Assembly: GCA_009103225.1 (NCBI GenBank) | Contig: RHPI01003369.1 | Span: 1,832,887 to 1,896,886 of the forward strand | From: Chlorokybus atmophyticus | Taxonomy: Eukaryota; Streptophyta; Chlorokybophyceae; Chlorokybales; Chlorokybaceae | Length of the DNA: 64,000 nucleotides | Reading direction: 5' to 3' | Shown here: positions 61,701 through 64,000 of the stretch, one piece after another | Layout of the letters: every line of letters starts with the position of its first letter | How positions within the stretch are numbered: the stretch's first letter is position 1 | Program-made: the position numbers and the translations under genes | The notes under the pieces: generated by a model | What the model was told of the DNA's origin: nothing | Database searches by the model: none | The model's input: the letters and a program-made list of their open reading frames with translations, nothing else

Positions 61701-61814
61701 ATAATGTAGGCCACATTAAGGACGTACTCGGACGTACCAGCCTTACAAGGATCGTACTGGATGCGTACTTAGAAAGCAAAGCACCAGTACCCGTACCAGT
61801 ACTGTGCAACTATG
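58754..61814 (+). mobile_element. hAT transposon with exact 8-bp target duplication
   Basis: The left end CATAGTTGCATTGTACG and the reverse complement of the right end, CATAGTTGCACAGTACTGG, share 14 of the first 16 bases. The 8-bp duplication CTTAAAAC lies at 58746-58753 and 61815-61822. The element is 3061 bp and encodes a hAT transposase on the plus strand. Just inside the left end are a hairpin (58785-58810) and an 18-bp perfect palindrome GCGTGTACTAGTACACGC (58816-58833). Confidence 0.96.
59010..61525 (+). pseudogene. hAT-family transposase, inactivated
   Basis: Exons 59062-59760, 60083-60333, 60401-60684 and 60770-61525 join in phase at the introns. A BED zinc finger opens it (CKCLFCTKEFWGGVVRIGAHLLG). 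Then come SDGWRDHVKHRLLN, VVQVLTDSAS, WSPCAAHCIDLLLKDIGRL and VPGETRFTLAFIML. The hAT C-terminal dimerisation region is SSCERNWSMYDHIHSKKRNKL. The upstream ATG at 59010 (MARRNKDALMEWNK) is in another frame, so the true start is unclear. Damage: in-frame TGA at 60131-60133, a frameshift just before 60946, and TAA at 61040-61042. The C terminus is acidic and Ser-rich. The first intron is a long CA/TGCA repeat. Confidence 0.9.
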
Positions 61815-61844
61815 CTTAAAACCATGCGTGGTTCAGCAATTATG

Positions 61845-61985
61845 GAGAACCGACCACGAATTGGTCCGTATTGTCGCGGACACTTTGACCTAGAAGGCTT
61901 GGTTTAGTTCAGGACCATGCATTGTCCGCAATACAATGGAAATGTGGACCAGTATGAGCAGACCATGCATGGTGCGGGCTGCTCG
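61845..61985. repeat. ACCATGCATGGT motif cluster, right edge
   Basis: CCGACCACGAATTGGTCCG, AGGACCATGCATTGTCCGC and AGACCATGCATGGTGCGG lie within 140 bp, outside the hAT right end. They are the same motif as at 44.3-44.96 kb. Confidence 0.65.
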
Positions 61986-62869
61986 TCCAAATTGACCGAT
62001 AGGGTGATTCCGCCTAATTTCGGGTGCTAACCTAATTTCGTGCGTTGGCAGTTTTTGGCATTTTTTGGCGGAATGGTGAAGGGAATGGCGGTGGGGAAGA
62101 TACCCCTGGGTTCCTCTCGAGCCGGGCTATCTACCCATGCTTTCAGTTTCAAATTTGAAGCAGTAGCGCGCGCACTATGCAATTTTGAATAGGCTTTTAT
62201 AGGTAGTTAAATGTGAAAACTCATGGTATGGAACTTTGGTTGGTAATAACTCTTGCAAACTAATAGCTTTTGACATGGGGTCTTTTGCATCATGTTATAT
62301 ACTGTATAATACAACTTCTCACCAAGTTTCATGTTAATTGGAAAAGAATTGAGACAGTTGAGTGTGCCATGTGGGGGGGGTTGCGCGTACGTAATCTTGA
62401 AGTGAGGGTCAGTAGTAACTTTTGACTCCGTGCATATTTTAAAATGGGGTTTTTGGCATTGTTCTAGTTATGGTATAATACACATTCATCTAAAGTTTCA
62501 TGCCATTTGCATGTCTACTCCAACAATTAGGTGTGACACTCAGAAGAGTGTTGTGTAAGATTTTCAAATGTGCATGCAAGTTGTGGCGGGTGTTGTGGCA
62601 GCGACCTAGCGACATGGGTTGTTGACATTGTGATTGAGAAGGTTGTGTGCATGCTTGCTGTGCCATTGCATTGCGGGTGGTAGTAGTTGGTTAGTTGAGT
62701 GGGGGAGGGGTGACATTACACACGGGGCTAGTTAGGCACACAAGCAAGAGCTCTGCATTACAAGGAGAGGATGGTCAACAAGGATACTCAGGTACCTACT
62801 CTACCAGGCTGGCTCAGAACTGCTTGGATGCCATTGCAGTGTCTCATCACAGCCAGTATGTGCAATGCT
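61986..62869. other. Intergenic before the pogo-like gene
   Basis: No gene recognised. Two similar blocks with TTTTGCATCATGTTATATACTG and CAAGTTTCATG (about 62280-62335, 62440-62500) hint at a diverged duplication. Confidence 0.4.
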
Positions 62870-64000
62870 ATGCACGTGAAACGCTCAGCTTTTGGTGCCA
62901 AGCGTGTCACCAACAAGTAGGTGCAGTTGGAGGCCAAGTCCGGCCTCAACCAGCACAAGAGGGGCCACTACATCAGCAAAGCAGCACATGCAAAGCTGCT
63001 GGAGGCTGTGCCAGCAGTTTTGGAAGCAGCCAAGTCTGGTTGCATGAGCCTCGCTGAGGCTGCCAGAGAGGTTGGACTTCCCCCTTCCACTATGCTTGAC
63101 TACCACCACAACCCATCCCCAGCTGCAAGCATACAAGTAAGTTAGCTGTTAGCCATGCAGAGTTCCTGTTGCAGCAGTGAGAACTGTTAGCACAACCATC
63201 AGCTTACTTGCGTGCTGATGTTGGTAGGGGAGCTGGTCGCCCTTGCGTGTTGACGTTGGAGGAGGAGACTGAGCTCGTGAGCGTGCTCACTCATGCCAAC
63301 AACATGGGGAATGCCATGACACTCACTGAGATTGCCATGTACGTGGCTAAGCTACTTGTGAAGGATGACAGAAGGGCATGCTTCAAGGATGGCATACCGA
63401 GCTACAAGTGGGTGGCATCGTTTAGAAAGAAACACAAGCTAAGCAAGAGGAAGGCAGAACCTCTGGATGCTAGTCGTTGTGGAAGCTTCAAACGCTGGAT
63501 AGTCAAGGACTACTTCCAGACACTGCGTGAGGTATTGGACCACCTGCAAATAGGTCCTGACCGCATCATTAGCTGTGATGAGATTGGAGTAGAGCCTGAG
63601 TCCTGCATGAAGAACTGTGAGGTCATTATGAAACGGTGAGTACCATTGTGTTGCAGTTGTGCAAAGTGTGTGATGCAATGCTTGACCAGCTGTGTGCATG
63701 CAGAGGATCAAAGTGGGCACAGCTTGGCACCTCTGGTGGGCGCCAACATGTCACCATCATGGCAGCAGTGACTGCAACCGGCTATGCCATCCCCCCGGGA
63801 GCCATCATGAATGGTGCCAAAGTGTATGAAGAGTGGTATGCAGCATGGGACATACCTGGAGCACAGCTAGCAGTGCAAGAGAATGCATGGATGACCACGG
63901 AGCTGTTTGGCACCTGGATTGACCACCTTGCACGTAACATGCCTGGTGGGATCAGCCCCTCCAACCCTGCGCTTCTGATATGTGACGGCCATGTAAGCAG
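62870..64000 (+). CDS. pogo/Tigger-type DDE transposase, cut by window end
   Basis: Pieces: an N-terminal HTH region (KRGHYISKAAHAKLLEAV, then MSLAEAAREVGLPPSTM) ends at a GTAAGT donor at 63137. A middle exon runs to 63635 with GRPCVLTLEEETELV, SYKWVASFRKKHKL and ISCDEIGVE, where the first catalytic Asp is in CDE. An exon from 63704 has HVTIMAAVTATGYAIPP, WMTTELFGTWIDHLARNMP and LLICDGH, with the second Asp in CDGH. This is the DDE_1 superfamily of pogo/Jerky-like elements. Odd points: the ATG at 62870 is followed by an in-frame TAG at 62918-62920, and exon 1 (phase 0) does not join the second exon in phase at the visible acceptors. It may be a decayed copy or contain an unseen exon. The gene runs off the window. 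Confidence 0.8.

Larger units (their letters stand above)
44310..61985. mobile_element. Large host transposon region carrying two nested insertions
   Basis: Composite motifs of the form GACAGTCG-(C/G)ACCATGCATGGT(C/G)CG occur at 44310-44960, at 58470-58680 and at 61845-61985. CAGTCG motifs fill 55130-58000, and a Tnp2/CACTA-like transposase remnant lies between on the minus strand. Removing the gypsy (6.06 kb) and hAT (3.06 kb) insertions leaves about 8.6 kb. That is a plausible size for a CACTA/Tnp2-type element with subterminal repeats. Exact ends, terminal repeats and target duplication were not found, so the boundaries are approximate and the single-element reading is inference. Confidence 0.45.

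Overview
This is a nuclear window from a eukaryote. Its genes have many short GT-AG introns, often ending in TGCAG, and the gene set points to the green plant lineage, most likely a green alga; no species can be named from the sequence. The pointers are an ARID-plus-HMG-box protein, a fused HisH-HisF enzyme with a transit peptide, a plant-type VPS9a Rab5 GEF, a PHD protein of the land-plant MMD1/MS1 type, an acyl-CoA oxidase ending in the peroxisomal tripeptide ARL, and TGTAA boxes just after two genes. All exon joins were worked out by hand from splice sites and reading phase, without transcript evidence.

Layout. 1-3.5 kb holds a C-rich MITE, a 662-bp assembly gap and no recognised gene. 3.5-28.6 kb is the gene-rich half: ARID-HMG (+), HISN4 (-), an NNF1-like small coiled-coil gene (+), a repeat-filled interval at 11.6-17.1 kb, acyl-CoA oxidase (+), organellar ribosomal protein bL25 (-), VPS9a (+) and the MMD1/MS1-like PHD gene (-). 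Two gene pairs are tightly divergent: HISN4/NNF1-like (185 bp) and bL25/VPS9a (60 bp). 28.6-41.4 kb is intergenic and repetitive, with a decayed gypsy copy carrying a MITE, more MITEs and microsatellites. 41.4-43.1 kb carries a secreted or Golgi-type sulfotransferase.

44.3-62 kb looks like nested transposons. A host element with palindromic ACCATGCATGGT-type repeats at both sides and a decayed Tnp2/CACTA-like transposase in the middle has been invaded by a young Ty3/gypsy chromovirus (47700-53754, two 672-bp LTRs, 5-bp duplication CTCAT) and by a hAT transposon (58754-61814, matching terminal repeats, 8-bp duplication CTTAAAAC). The window ends inside a pogo/Tigger-type DDE transposase gene.

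The cellular genes form no operon or pathway: they serve histidine synthesis, peroxisomal beta-oxidation, organelle translation, endosome traffic, chromatin and sulfation. The most informative structures are the nested transposons with exact target-site duplications, several MITE families, and the algal relative of land-plant meiosis/tapetum PHD regulators.
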